Source of the DNA: Sabethes cyaneus | Taxonomy: Eukaryota > Arthropoda > Insecta > Diptera > Culicidae | DNA length: 64,000 bases | Assembly (NCBI RefSeq): GCF_943734655.1 | Contig: NC_071354.1 | Location: 137,874,642-137,938,641, forward strand | Direction of reading: 5' to 3' | Part shown: one piece after another, positions 23,157 to 33,935 of the stretch | Layout: each line of letters opens with the position of its first letter | How positions within the stretch are numbered: position 1 is the stretch's first letter | Notes under the pieces: model-generated | Databases searched by the model: none | The model's input: the letters and a program-made list of their open reading frames with translations, nothing else | What the model was told of the DNA's origin: nothing | Made by a program: the position numbers and the translations under genes

Positions 23157-24817
23157 TTGGAGGCAGGGATGGTTCGATCACTTTGACTCAATTTTGATTC
23201 ATTTGACAGTTCCGTCTTAACGGGGTCACATATGACAAAGTTATATATATGGGACATTTGCAGAACAGTTTTTCATACCGCTTTCACGACACACGGAAGT
23301 TCTATCAGAGACTCAACGAATCTCGCAAAGGCTTTGTGCCGCGGGCCGAAATGTGCAGAGATAAAGATGGTGGTATCTTGACTGATGACTGTGCGGTGAT
23401 CGAAAGGTGGAAGCAGCATTACGAAGAACACCTGAATGGCGTACAGGCGGAAGACCATGATAGCGGAGGAAGTGACCACATTGGTGTAGCAAGCAAGAAG
23501 ATGTGCCACCCCCATCGGTAAGGGAAGTTAAAGAAGCTATCCAGCGGCTGAAGAACAACAAAGCAGCGGGAATGGATGGCATTGGAGCGGAACTTATTAA
23601 AATGGGCCCAGACAAGTTGGCCGGCTGCTTGCAACAACTGATTGTCAAGATTTGGGATACGGAACGACTACCGGAGGAGTGGAAAGGCGGGGTTATCTGC
23701 CCTATCTACAAAAAAGGCGATAAGCTGGATTGTGAGAACTACCGAGCGATCACTATCCTGAATGCTAAATCCTGAATCGCCAATAGCTAATAGATTTGTG
23801 GAAAGTTTCCAGGCCGGCTTCATGGAGGGTCGGTCTACGATGGACCAAATCTTCACCCTGCGGCAGATCCTCCTGAAGTGCCGCGAATTCCGAGTCCCCA
23901 CGCATTACCTATTCATCGATTTAAAAGCAGCATATGATAGCGTAAACCGAGCTATGGAAAATTTTGGACGAAAACGGCTTTCCGGATAAGCTTACTAGAC
24001 TTATCATGGCTACGATGGATGGGATCCAGAGCTGTGTGACAATCTCGGGTGGATTGTCGGACCCATTCGAATCTCGCAGGGGACTTCGACAAGGAGATGG
24101 TCTTTCCTGCCTGTTATTCAACATTGCGCTTGAAGGTGTTATAAGACGAGCGGCGATCGAAATGCGGGGCATGATTTTCAATAAATCCAGTCAATTTATC
24201 TGCTTTGCTGACGACGTGGATGCTGTCGGCTGAACATTTGAGGCGGTGGAAGATCAGTACACCAGACGAAGCAAACACGAAGCAGAGAAGATTGGATTAA
24301 AGATAAATACGAAGTATATGCTGGCGGGCGGGGTAGAGCGCGACAGGGCCCGCTAGGGCAGTACCGTGGTAATCGACGGGGATGAGTTCGAGGTAGTCGA
24401 CGAGTTCGTATACCTTGGCTCACTGGCAACAGAGGACAACAATACCAGCCGTGAGATTGAAAGGCGTATTATCCGCGGAAGTCGGGCCTACTACGGACTC
24501 CACAAACACTTGTGGTCGAACAATCTGAGCCCCCGTACAAAGTGCACACTGTACAAAACGCTAATGAGACCGGTTGTCCACTACTGGCATGAAACGTGGA
24601 TACTGCTAGAAGAGGACCTACGAGCACTCGGAGTTTTTGAACACCGGGTGCTAAGAAAGGCCAATTAAGCTAAGCTTAAACTTTGTTCAGAAAAATTGTA
24701 GATTAGAAATAGTTCTACAAATGCCCCATATATAACATTGTCATATTTGGCTCGGCTGAGACGGTACTGTCAAATGAATCAAAATTGAGTCAATGTGATT
24801 GAACCATCCCTGCTTGG
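23157..24817. mobile_element. 1.66-kb insert bounded by ~105-bp inverted repeats and an 18-bp direct repeat
   Basis: The left arm (about 23161-23263) and right arm (about 24714-24813) are inverted copies sharing GCAGGGATGGTTC, TTTTGATTCATTTGACAGT and ATATGACAA-GTTATATAT. The host sequence AGGTTACGGGAAAGCACC is duplicated on either side (23139-23156 and 24818-24835), and the host RT frame resumes across it. Between the arms lies a plus-strand RT fragment of another non-LTR element. This is therefore a TIR-bounded unit carrying retrotransposon cargo, or a non-autonomous element later hit by a retrotransposon. Confidence 0.75.
23273..24668 (+). pseudogene. Non-LTR retrotransposon RT fragment inside the insert
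   Basis: The plus-strand frames give an RT domain in order: WKQHYEEHLNGVQ; REVKEAIQRLKNNKAAGMDG with GAELIK (23503 on); EEWKGGVICPIYKKGDKLDC and NYRAITILN; a short deletion; FQAGFMEGRSTMDQ; HYLFIDLKAAYDSVNR (first catalytic Asp); a frameshift; GLRQGDGLSCLLFNIALEG; FADDVDAVG (catalytic DD intact); then after another deletion DEFVYLGSLATEDNN and DLRALGVFEHRVLRKAN. It lacks endonuclease and 3' UTR and has frameshifts and stops, so it is dead. The RT type is the same as in neighbouring fragments; the clade is not assigned. Confidence 0.88.
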
Positions 24818-25570
24818 AGGTTACGGGAAAGCACCGAGGCAGAATAGAGCAATGTAATGCCTCGATAATTTTTACACTCGAGTCGCTGTCCTTCTTTATT
24901 AATAGGGCAAATGAGGCCATCCAACCACTCCTTGGCATCCCAAACAACAATGTAAGTTTTATTGTATTCTTATGGCGGTCTTCATGACTAATTTTGGTCT
25001 TAAATGCAATCACAAGAGTGTAATAAAACTCTAAATGTTACTTGGGATTTGTTCTTCCTCCAATGCCCTGACAAAGAACCGGTGGATTTCTTCATACAGC
25101 CGCTCGCTCTCCGCTTTTAGAAGTGTAGCCGGAATACCATCCTTCTCAGCAGCCTTACCGTTTTTCAGTTAACTGATTGCCTTCTTAACCTCTTGCTGTG
25201 TTGGTGGCTCCACAGCTTGGCCATCGCTCGCCTGTTATCTTGTTTTAACTGATCTCCGTGTTTACCTTTCCATTCTACGAAAACTGGAAGTGCTCCTTCC
25301 ACCTGGCTGCTACCGCCGTTTTGTCAGTCAGTAGGATGCCAACGCTATCATCGCACATCGCAGGCATGTTATAATTTCTGCATCGTTTTGTAGAAACTCC
25401 GTATGTCGTTGTTGGCGAATCTCTCCTCTGCGCCGAAGAGCATGCGCTCGTGTTTTTTAAGACTGTGTCTTTTTTCTGCAGCTCTAGTTTCTCTATACTT
25501 TTCTTTGTTCTGACGTGTAACCGCAGTGAACATGCGACGCCTGGCCTGATTCTTCTCATCTGTCACTCTC

Positions 25571-27290
25571 CGGTATTCGGTATCAAACCCGGAGTGATTC
25601 GCGATTGGGGCTCAACTAACAAATTGTAAACAAATCGTTTTATTACACCTTCAGCCTTAAAAGGACTGATAATATCCTTGGCAAGAATCCTTTCTTCTGT
25701 TTTAATCGTTAGAATTATTTAAAACAAGTTTTTGGTGATGGACGACAGAAGTGTTTAATCAAAACAAAAGACAATTTGCAGTTCAGCCCCTTTCATTGTT
25801 ATGAAGTAACAGGCTTATTTGCAAATCGTTTTGTAAACAGGCGATAGTAAAGAGCGAAACTGCGTTGTTCTCAAAACACAGGCGCATTGTAAACAGGCGA
25901 AACAGGGCTGGGCGAATCTCATTGTCAAAATGCTTTGAGGCTCATTCCAAGGGTTTCAACTATAAAACTTAGATTTTGAGCTTAATGCACAAATTTTATG
26001 CAGTATTGTTGTGAAATTATAAGATTGATTTATTCTACACCAATTTATGTCTTTAAACTTGATTTTTGTAACTTTTATTTAAATTATGGCTTTAAAATGT
26101 ACTGGCAAATTGTCACAGTGATATTCCTCATTGTTTACACTTTGCTAGTTGCGTCCTTATCGCGAATCACTCCGAAAACGAACTGTTAAAGCGAGTGTTT
26201 TAATGGCACCATGGCACTATGGGCCAGAAAATAAAGATCCACGACAAAAATATTTGCGGTTAAACGGGAGGTCTCAGCTCAATGTGATCTTCGGCCATTT
26301 TTAGAATGAAAAAATGAAATGCATGTTTTGAAACGGTCGTCCAATATTTAGGTGTTACCTTAACAACAATTTAAGTAATAATTTCAAATATTTTTTTGGA
26401 TGTATAAAACTTCTACCTTTTACCCATTTTCAGCAATAGACCTTTGTTTATAAACGTCCCCTCACACCACATTTCTTTTTGCAATGTGTTTATTTCAACA
26501 GGTAGCTCAATGTGATGTTCTAGTAAGCAGTTTGCTAATAAATGAGGTATATTTTTGCTGAAGACTGTTTTGCTTTATCTGTATTATTTAATAAGATACA
26601 GCTGATTTTAGGTTAAAAACGGTCTGATGAAAAATTCGAATATCTTAGCCATCTGAAAGTATCTACCAGTTACATACTTACAAATTTTGAAGGTTTTAAA
26701 AGCTATTGCATTACTCGCTTTGAGTTATTAGCGTCTTGGACTAGAGCTAAAAGATGAGTGAAAATTCCTAAGTTGGTTCAGAGCTGGAAAACGGGCTTAC
26801 ATGCAAACACAGGCTTGGCTTGTTATTAACTTTTGAGGAGCCCTTTGATTTGATCCGTACAAATTTGTAATTGAAGACTTTCAATAATGTCATGTTATTT
26901 ATATAGTAAAATTCCAAGCTTCAATTGAGATTTTACGATATCAGCGTTTGATTGATCAACCGGGTACACCTGTACCCATTTCGAGTTCCAGTATTGGACT
27001 GTTCCTTTTGAGTTATCGTCAGAAGACTCCAGATACTCGTCATTTACATAATTTTACCTAAATTGAAACTTTTTTTTAACAACTTTTATATTTATAACTA
27101 GGTGCTCCGGCTACTCGAATTTTGTCGACTTTTCGGCCAGTCAATGTCGGATTAACGAAAAAATGATCACCAGTTATAACATATGCCCATATGTCTTATT
27201 ATTTCTATTTCTTTCAAAACATACCCTCAAACATTTTTGGCCGCATTTCGACATGATTCTTTGCATCTCAATAGTGTGATAGAAAATAAA
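25571..27290. other. Gene-free AT-rich stretch
   Basis: There is no supported gene or sharply bounded repeat. Short ORFs have no recognisable content. Confidence 0.4.
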
Positions 27291-27672
27291 TTACCTCACA
27301 AGGCACGCCGCACCGGTTCGCACCAACCTGGTGTCGCTTCCAGCCAGTAGGTAGTGGAGGTGAATGAAGCTCGCCCACGCAAACATTTGGCAGCACTCGA
27401 AAAGGCCAAACAACAGAAGCTTCCTCCCGATAAATCTGACGGCGCTCGGAAATTTTAACAACCCAATCAAAATCAGCTGCACTCGAAAAATCGCACACTC
27501 ATTATTGCAATCGTAGTCCTCTTCTCTGCCTCTGCCGTTTTCGCTCGCTCTTCCTGGCAGCAGGGACAGCGACATAGCAGAACGGAGTCAGTGAGCTGAT
27601 GCGATATCAACATTGGCTTAAGTGTGTACTTCTGCCGCGTATCGCCTGTTCCGGCTGTCTGGAACATCCAGC

Positions 27673-27694
27673 TTATATAAGCTTGGCTATAAAG
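27673..27694 (+). promoter_or_regulatory. TATA-type core promoter candidate
   Basis: Two TATA words lie close together, TTATATAAG at 27673-27681 and TATAAAG at 27688-27694. They sit at the edge of a GC-richer stretch (27290-28560) that differs from surrounding AT-rich DNA. A start near 27710-27720 is expected. An ATG with a strong donor follows about 300 nt downstream. Confidence 0.5.
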
Positions 27695-27711
27695 AACGCG
27701 AGAGTGCCTTC

Positions 27712-28038
27712 AAACAACAAACGTTTTCACGTTTTAATTTATTACATTTTCGTTAGGTTCTCCCTCGCACATCCAATCTCGGTTCCTCTTTCGTCCAGTT
27801 GGCCCTAGTCGGTGGTGATACAGAAAACTACTCGACAGCACTTCGTCCATCAGAACAACGCCACCGAGCTGCGATGAGCACGCTTTCGGAGACCTCGAAG
27901 ATTTCGTGAGGCACGGCTTGTCTGACTGAAGTGTAGCGGTAGTATCATCAGCAACAGCAGCGACGGCGGCCAATCAGAGTGTAGCGCCCAAAGGAGAGAT
28001 CCGAATCTAAGACATGAACCTGCAATTTTTGCACTACA
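27712..28038 (+). CDS. Candidate first exon of an unidentified gene (coding 28014-28038)
   Basis: After the TATA boxes lies a leader of about 300 nt, and then ATG at 28014 opens MNLQFLHY plus one base before GTAAGT at 28039, a near-consensus 5' splice site. Very short first coding exons are common in insect genes for secreted or cuticular proteins, but eight residues do not identify a family. One earlier short uORF begins at 27873 and closes at 27908. No convincing second exon was found in the following 2 kb, so the intron may be long or the call wrong. The range given includes the presumed 5' UTR. Confidence 0.4.
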
Positions 28039-30500
28039 GTAAGTTCAAAACTGAATGCACAGCACAGCTGCATTGCCGTCCGATGTGCCATCTACAACCA
28101 CAAGCTTGGTCGGTGTGAAGCGATGATGGTCGCAGCCCTTGGGCTTGATTCCGGTGAACTGATTAAGACATAATGCAGGTTTCAATGTCATTGATTACTA
28201 TTGAGCGTGGGCGTGAAACATTAAACATTTTTGGAAGAATAGGGCTGAGCTTCTTAAAGTTTAACTGTGTTGCCAATATTGGTTGAGGAAAACCATATCT
28301 GTTTAGAACATTATACTCCATTCTAAAAATCCCTACGTTGCTGTGGTTGTCTCACAGCTAGTCATTGTCGTCTAGCAGACTCGAATAGCGATGGAATTTG
28401 TAAAGTATGCGATTACCCACTTGTCGATCAGCTGCCATCAGCAGAAACAATCAGCCAAACCCAAATCGGTTGGCTTAGGTAACTTGTCGAAAGAGAAAAT
28501 GCGTCGAAACGGAACGGAACGGTGCTGGCTGAAATCAACGCGTCACGCGTGCAGAAGCTTTTGAGAGCTCGTTGACGCTTTGAACCGCTAACCTATCAGA
28601 GGAAATTCTTCAGATTACTCGCTGCTGATTTTATACCCTTGTTTATTTTATTGGATCATACCTAGATGTGGTTGGTCCGATAAATGACTATAAAGTTACC
28701 CAGTGTGTAAATTTATATGTTTTCCTAGTGGTGTGGGCACTATCATGATTTCGTCATTGTAATTTTAATTATTGCTGCTTTATGATTGTTTGCTATAGAG
28801 TTTCATACAGTGAGGATAAAAATCAATTTTCAAGAATTTTTACTGAGAATATTTTTAGTATGTATAAATATAAAAATAGCAGGCAGTAAAAAAAGTTTGT
28901 GCGCATACTTTGGTACGTTTAACTATAATATTTCTATTTGTAAAAATAACTATTTTTAAAGTTGTCATAGCTGGTTCTAGAGGAACAGCTATAAAAAACC
29001 TCTTGCGGCGGGCACAATATGTATTCGCCGAATCATCTAGAATGAAAACAAAATTATGTTTCGTTCATATAATATACTTTTTTAGTTAATCGAAAATGTT
29101 TTGTCGATAAAACGTTTTTTGATAATAATTTTAGGTCTTAACAGAATATCTTTTTTGATAAAATATATTGATTAACGATTGAAAAAATATATTTGAAAAG
29201 CTACAGTATAGTACTTCAATAATAAAACGCCCGCTGTTGCTGCGCAAGTTAAAATCCAGAAAGTGTACGCATTCACGCAGTTACGGTCCATTTGTGATCT
29301 TTGTTCAAGCCCTGACCTCAACGATGAACTCGAGGGTTTCGATGACTGACCATGGCATCGAGCCCTAAATTATGATTCTGCCTGCGAAGAAAATGTCGAA
29401 ATAAGATGAATTTTCGGTTTTAAATCTAAATAACATCATCATAGTATCGCTTCTCAATCTTTGATCGACCCTGAAACATGATATGTTACCTATTACAGTC
29501 ATTTTATATTATTCTCAAACACTTGCTCGCGTAAATTTCCTGGTTGATGCTTCAGATTGAATTGTAAATGTCGCTTTTCAAGCCACAAGTACAGATAGCC
29601 TGCCAAATCAGATATTTCTCGCAAAACTTTTCAAAAGGACCTTAGTAACAATGAGAGATTCTCTTAGGGTCTTTTCTCGTTTGCATATCACTGCGATGCA
29701 AAGGCACTTTAATGCATCAGATTTGCAAGAGTCGGTTGCTGGCGTCACAAACTAGCTATTCGTTAAGAAAACTTTGGTTAAAATGCAGTTATGTGGCCGC
29801 AATAATCAGAAGAAAGGGACATCAAAGAGAGTCTCTCAATGTTAATTAGGTCCTTTTGAAAAGTTTGGCGAGATTTCTTAGCGAACTTCGACTGTTTTAT
29901 ATACTTGAAAATGTCTGCCTGCTTTTCCCTTCCGGTTGCTGTATAAAACTTCTGTCTGCTACTTGAAACCTGCTTTGACGTAGGATTTATCATCCCTTCA
30001 CCGCATAATCGGGTTTTTGCCAGCATCGTTGTGTATAGTTTTCGTGATCGTGTTTTGGCCATCCTGTTGTGTTGATCGTCGCGATCTTGTGCCATTAAAT
30101 TCTTATAAGTCGTCGGCTGTAGACGGCACTCTCTGCTTGTTTGCAGAATCTCGGTTAGAGAGGTTGATGTTTTTGTTTTGCTTGAACGCGCAGGCCACTC
30201 TTTTTATCGACGCTGAGGATTTCGATTTTCTTCCAATACTGGCTTTCTGGCCGTCGTCAAATGTTCTCTCAGCACTTTTATTTCGTTGGAGATATTTATT
30301 TTGGCCACTAACAATGATTTCTCTACCTTGACATCACGTAGCTCGCGATTTGTGCGAAGCACCAGTGAAACTTTGATGCGTTGCTGCTCTTGCGTCCATT
30401 TTGATAACTGAAGTGCAAATTTCAAAATCTGAATAGAGGCACCATTTTCCGCGAATGATATTTAATAATAAAATGTACCCCCCGCAAAATATTCAGTTCA
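28039..30500. other. Putative intron or intergenic DNA
   Basis: The first 500 bases remain GC-richer; beyond that AT-rich DNA follows. Minus-strand open frames at 29778-30095 and 30204-30425, read in sequence, give a charged, Lys/Gln/Arg-rich peptide that could be a decayed retrotransposon ORF1 or gag, since an RT relic on the same strand follows at 30530. I cannot name it. Confidence 0.3.
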
Positions 30501-30529
30501 TATCACTCTATATGTACTATTATGGTCTC

Positions 30530-31460
30530 AGAAATTCGAAGTCGCTTTCGATACGGTCGAGCCATTTAGTACGTTGAACCCCTTTGATCCAAGTATCGGT
30601 GGGGTCGTTGAAAAAATCATTTCCATCGCATTTTCATCCTCACAACGTGTCTGGCACACCGTTGGCAACTGAATTTTTCCGGATGGATGTACGATTGGAA
30701 TGGGATCTCTTTGAGTAGTGCCTTCGCCACTCTCCAGCTTTAATTTGTACTCTACCAATTATCGTCTGAGGCACCTTCCACTCGAACACGGCAAGAGCAC
30801 GTGTGTCCTCCGTAAGTAGCCGGTCTAGCGACAGTTTTGTTTCAGCGTCGTACGATGACATATTCTTTTCTATCGCAGCGTTTTGCGAAGATCACAGGCC
30901 TTACTAGTGTTGTTGTCCCCGGTCACCAGCAATCCCAAATACACGAACGTAACTACCACATGTACTTTATTGCCCTCAATGGTTATCGTTCGTGGAAAGT
31001 GCCTGTTTGTCTCCTGTGAGCCTGTTCCTTTCAGGTATTTGGCCATCGACGTATTTATTAATCATCCAATCCTTTTAGATTCCGTTTACAGTCCGACGTG
31101 GAATGCCACCGCCGTCGCAAAGTTCCTGGTTGTGACATAAAAGTCATTTGTGAAGGCTAGGAGTTGGCTATCTTTGCCAAAAATCGTGCCTCTCGTTTCG
31201 ATGTCTGCTCTTCGGATCACACCCTCAGGAGCGATGTTTAAAAGCATGCACGATAAGCCGCAACCTCGTCGCGTCTCGAGAGCGTCCCTTTATACGCACG
31301 AAACACATCTCTAATCAGTCGTGTCAGTTAGTTAGGAAAACCGTGTTTGTGTATTATCTATCATAGTTGGTTTCGATCGACTGTATCTTATGCTGCTTTG
31401 AAGTTCATAAAGATATGATATGTATTCCTGAAATTTCTCCAAGTTCTGCCGGATGGTAAA
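30530..31460 (-). pseudogene. Non-LTR retrotransposon RT C-terminal relic
   Basis: The minus strand from 31460 downward shows ETRRGCGLSCMLLNIAPEGV (the RxGLRQGD..S block, degraded), AFTNDF in place of the FADD box, then TFVYLGLLVTGDNNTSKA near 30960, then EDTRALAVFEWKVPQTIIGR and EWRRH. This is the palm, thumb and C-terminal order of the non-LTR RT type repeated in this window. The catalytic aspartates are lost and several stops intervene. Confidence 0.78.
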
Positions 31461-31639
31461 AATTTGATTCGTCCCTAAACAAATGTTGACCGATTTTCAT
31501 GACAAGTTTCGGTTAAACCCAAGACCGTACTCTAAAAAATGCAACAGATAAAAATGATCGCCATAAATTCATTTTAAGTCGGATATTTTTGAAACTCTCT
31601 GGGAATAAATAAATATATATTAGCTATGCTTTTGCAAAG

Positions 31640-32600
31640 TTGACATCCTCTCCTATGCTGAGTCCTCGCACCGTGGACTTAACGCCACCCATCAGATCCT
31701 GTGCAACACTTGCGCCATCTTTCCTACACTCTTTTTCTGGATGTTGTTGAAGATCTTCTCTGTTTTCCAGAACATGCCCTTCAAAATCACCCAGAATTTT
31801 TTTATTGGGCGAAGTTCTGGCAAGTTTGGTGGATTAGCCTCCTTCGACACAAAAACAATATTATTGACTTCGATTGATTATTGACCACTCCATCACCGGT
31901 TTTGCATAATGGCACGATGCCAGATCCGGCCGAAACAGAGTGGCAGCTTCGTGGGACTGGGGGAAGGGCAGCAGGCGCCTTTACAGGCATTCTTCTTAAC
32001 ATGTGTGGCTGTTGATGGTGCCGGTCGTTATGTACGGTTTGCTGAATGTGCCGAACCTACAGATCGCCTGCCCCACCAAATACTTCTTGGTAAATTTGTT
32101 GACCTTCTTCTTACAGAACTTTTTCGGAATATCCAGGCGAGATGTGCCGATGAAAAGCTCCAGGTCGGGGATTTGCTTGGTGTCCACTTTAATATACCTC
32201 TCGTCGCCCATTACGATACATTTCAGTTGCACCAACCACTCGCGATACAGCTTTGTGGAGCGGGATTTGTCCACCGCATTCTGTTTATCAGTTTGGTTAG
32301 GCGCCTTCCTTATCTTGAAGGAAGCGAAGGGTTCGGCCCGCTTCATTGTCTGCTGGACGAACCTGACGGAAGAATTTACTTATCTTCCTTGCTTTCACGG
32401 GATCGGTCGTCTTCACTTTTTCCCGGTACCAGCCCGCTACCGGATCGTCTGGATCGCCTTGAACGGTTCTACCACACGGGACACGATCGAATGGTCGATT
32501 CCCAACTGTTTTGTGATCCACCTGTGGGACATGCCTGGATTTTTCACGATCGCGTAAATAATTTTTGTTTGGAAGTCATCTCAGACAGATTGTGACGAAA
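31640..32600 (-). pseudogene. Tc1/mariner transposase relic, second copy
   Basis: Minus-strand translation from 32590 gives an N-terminal helix-turn-helix region (IIYAIVKNPGMSHRWITKQL, then DHSIVSRVVE), the block MGDERYIKVDTKQIP with the first catalytic Asp, KKYLVGQAICRFG, ITTGTINSHT, then after a frameshift RPDLASCHYAKPVMEWS with the second Asp, and NPPNLPELRPIKKF. The expected acidic residue after RPI is Lys, so the triad is incomplete. Nearly the full transposase length is present but in at least three frames. It is related to the element at 346-1228. TIRs are not clear. Confidence 0.85.
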
Positions 32601-32804
32601 TTTAACACATATAAAAATTACACTCTAAACTAGTATTACTCAAATGCACATCAATTTTTACCGATGGAATAAAAAGTTATATACAAAAGAGAGGTTGCTT
32701 TTTTCCGAATATGATCTTTAGCAGTTATTGTCAGTATTTATTTTTAATGTCTGTACTACCTCTTTGCTGGTGAAAGGTAACCAAGCTAGCATTTTCATAT
32801 GCCC

Positions 32805-32960
32805 ACTCAAATCTTGTTGGAGGGCGTAATCTTATAGGGGGGCGTAAACAAAAATCGGTCGTAAAAAAGAGGACGTAATTCAAATTTTCGACGTAAAACG
32901 AGACGACGTTAATTCAAATTTCGGACGTAAAAAGTAAACGTTAATTCAAATTATCATAAA
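32805..32960. repeat. Short tandem motif GGACGTAATTCAAATTT
   Basis: Variants of GACGTAA plus TTCAAATTTTCG recur three to four times. The arrangement resembles the sub-terminal repeats of the CGCGTAAA MITE at 15.1 kb but with a different core. Confidence 0.5.
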
Positions 32961-33030
32961 TTTAAGCTTTAACGTACAGATATGCATGCTACTAATTCGT
33001 ATTTGATGCGCTAGTTTGGCATAATAAATA

Positions 33031-33935
33031 GGGGAGTGTCGTCGTGGTTGGGCCACGTTTCGTTTCAAAAGGAATGTTGGAAATCTAAATACATCGTTGC
33101 AGAGGTCTTAGAATAAGGTATATTTCAGGAAAGTTTTGAACTGATTGCTTGAAAAATAAAAAAGTTATAGCCATTTACGTGAAGACAAAAAATGTTGTCA
33201 TAGTCGGGCCATGTTGTACAGGTTGGGCCACCGCAGAAAATCTAAGCCATACATACTGAAATTCTATATAGAGACATGAAAAGAATTAATTCCGTGAACA
33301 ACGGCTCATATAGGTACAAATACCCTATTTTTAATTGCATTTTTGCGAAATTTTGGCGAATTTGTAAAATCAATATTGCTACAATCGCCTTTTCCGAAGT
33401 GTACAACTACAATGAAAAAAAAACAACAAAAATATAGGTTTTTATCGTATTAATTCTGCTTTATTTCATCACATTTAACGTCACTGACATTCTCTAGCGA
33501 TTATTGCGTTTCTGCGCTTAAAATTATGGTGGCCCAACCATGACTACTCAAGTGGCCCGACCTGTACAAATAGCGCTTTTCTAGTATTTCACTTTAGCCT
33601 TCCCAAACACCTTACTGGAGGGGATTTTTTCTATAGTCTTCGTGTGCAGCATAACATATTTCATACATTTTTAAAATTTATCTCGATAATTGCATTTCAT
33701 GAAGCATTTCTTGAAGAAAAGTTCATTGCGACTGGAAAACTTTTTTTGTACGATTTAGTCACTGAATTCAGTACGGGTGTTTTGAATACACGATTGAAAC
33801 TCACAATATTGTGAAAAGTTAGCTATCACAGTAAGAAGTTCTACAATGGTTGTATCATAGATATCATGAGTTAGTAAAACTGTAAAATCGTGATGGCCCG
33901 ACCATGACAGTGGCCCGACGATAACGACAATACCC
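33031..33935. mobile_element. 905-bp TA-flanked non-autonomous TIR element
   Basis: The left end is GGGGAGTGTCGTCGTGGTTG and the reverse complement of the right end is GGGTATTGTCGTTATCGTCG. Both run into GGGCCAC, and TGGCCCGACC or TGGGCCAC words recur within the arms. TA dinucleotides flank both ends (33029-33030, 33936-33937). There is no transposase. Confidence 0.75.

Larger units (their letters stand above)
22670..25570 (-). pseudogene. Non-LTR retrotransposon RT, split by an insertion
   Basis: Reading the minus strand from 25570 downward gives the linker before RT (DEKNQARRRMFTAV), the start of the RT domain including LICPINKEGQRLECKNYRG near 24950-24870, then after the interruption KVLSRNL, ESFVGEYQVGFRENHSTTDQ and LFVDFKAAYNSINR at 23160-22950. 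A deletion then removes the FADD catalytic block, and the C-terminal part resumes with FTINTAKTKYMVAGRERG and a YLGTL motif. The order is that of an endonuclease-RT element, 5' truncated and full of stops. The clade is not assigned. The gap at 23157-24817 is filled by another element. Confidence 0.85.

Noticed and set aside
27290..27580. Possible histone or other conserved gene on the minus strand upstream of the 27.7-kb promoter
   Set aside because: I compared the frames with histone H2A, H2B, H3 and H4 motifs and found no match. The segment is more likely promoter-proximal DNA.
31909..32595. 228-codon plus-strand ORF
   Set aside because: Antisense shadow of the minus-strand mariner transposase relic.
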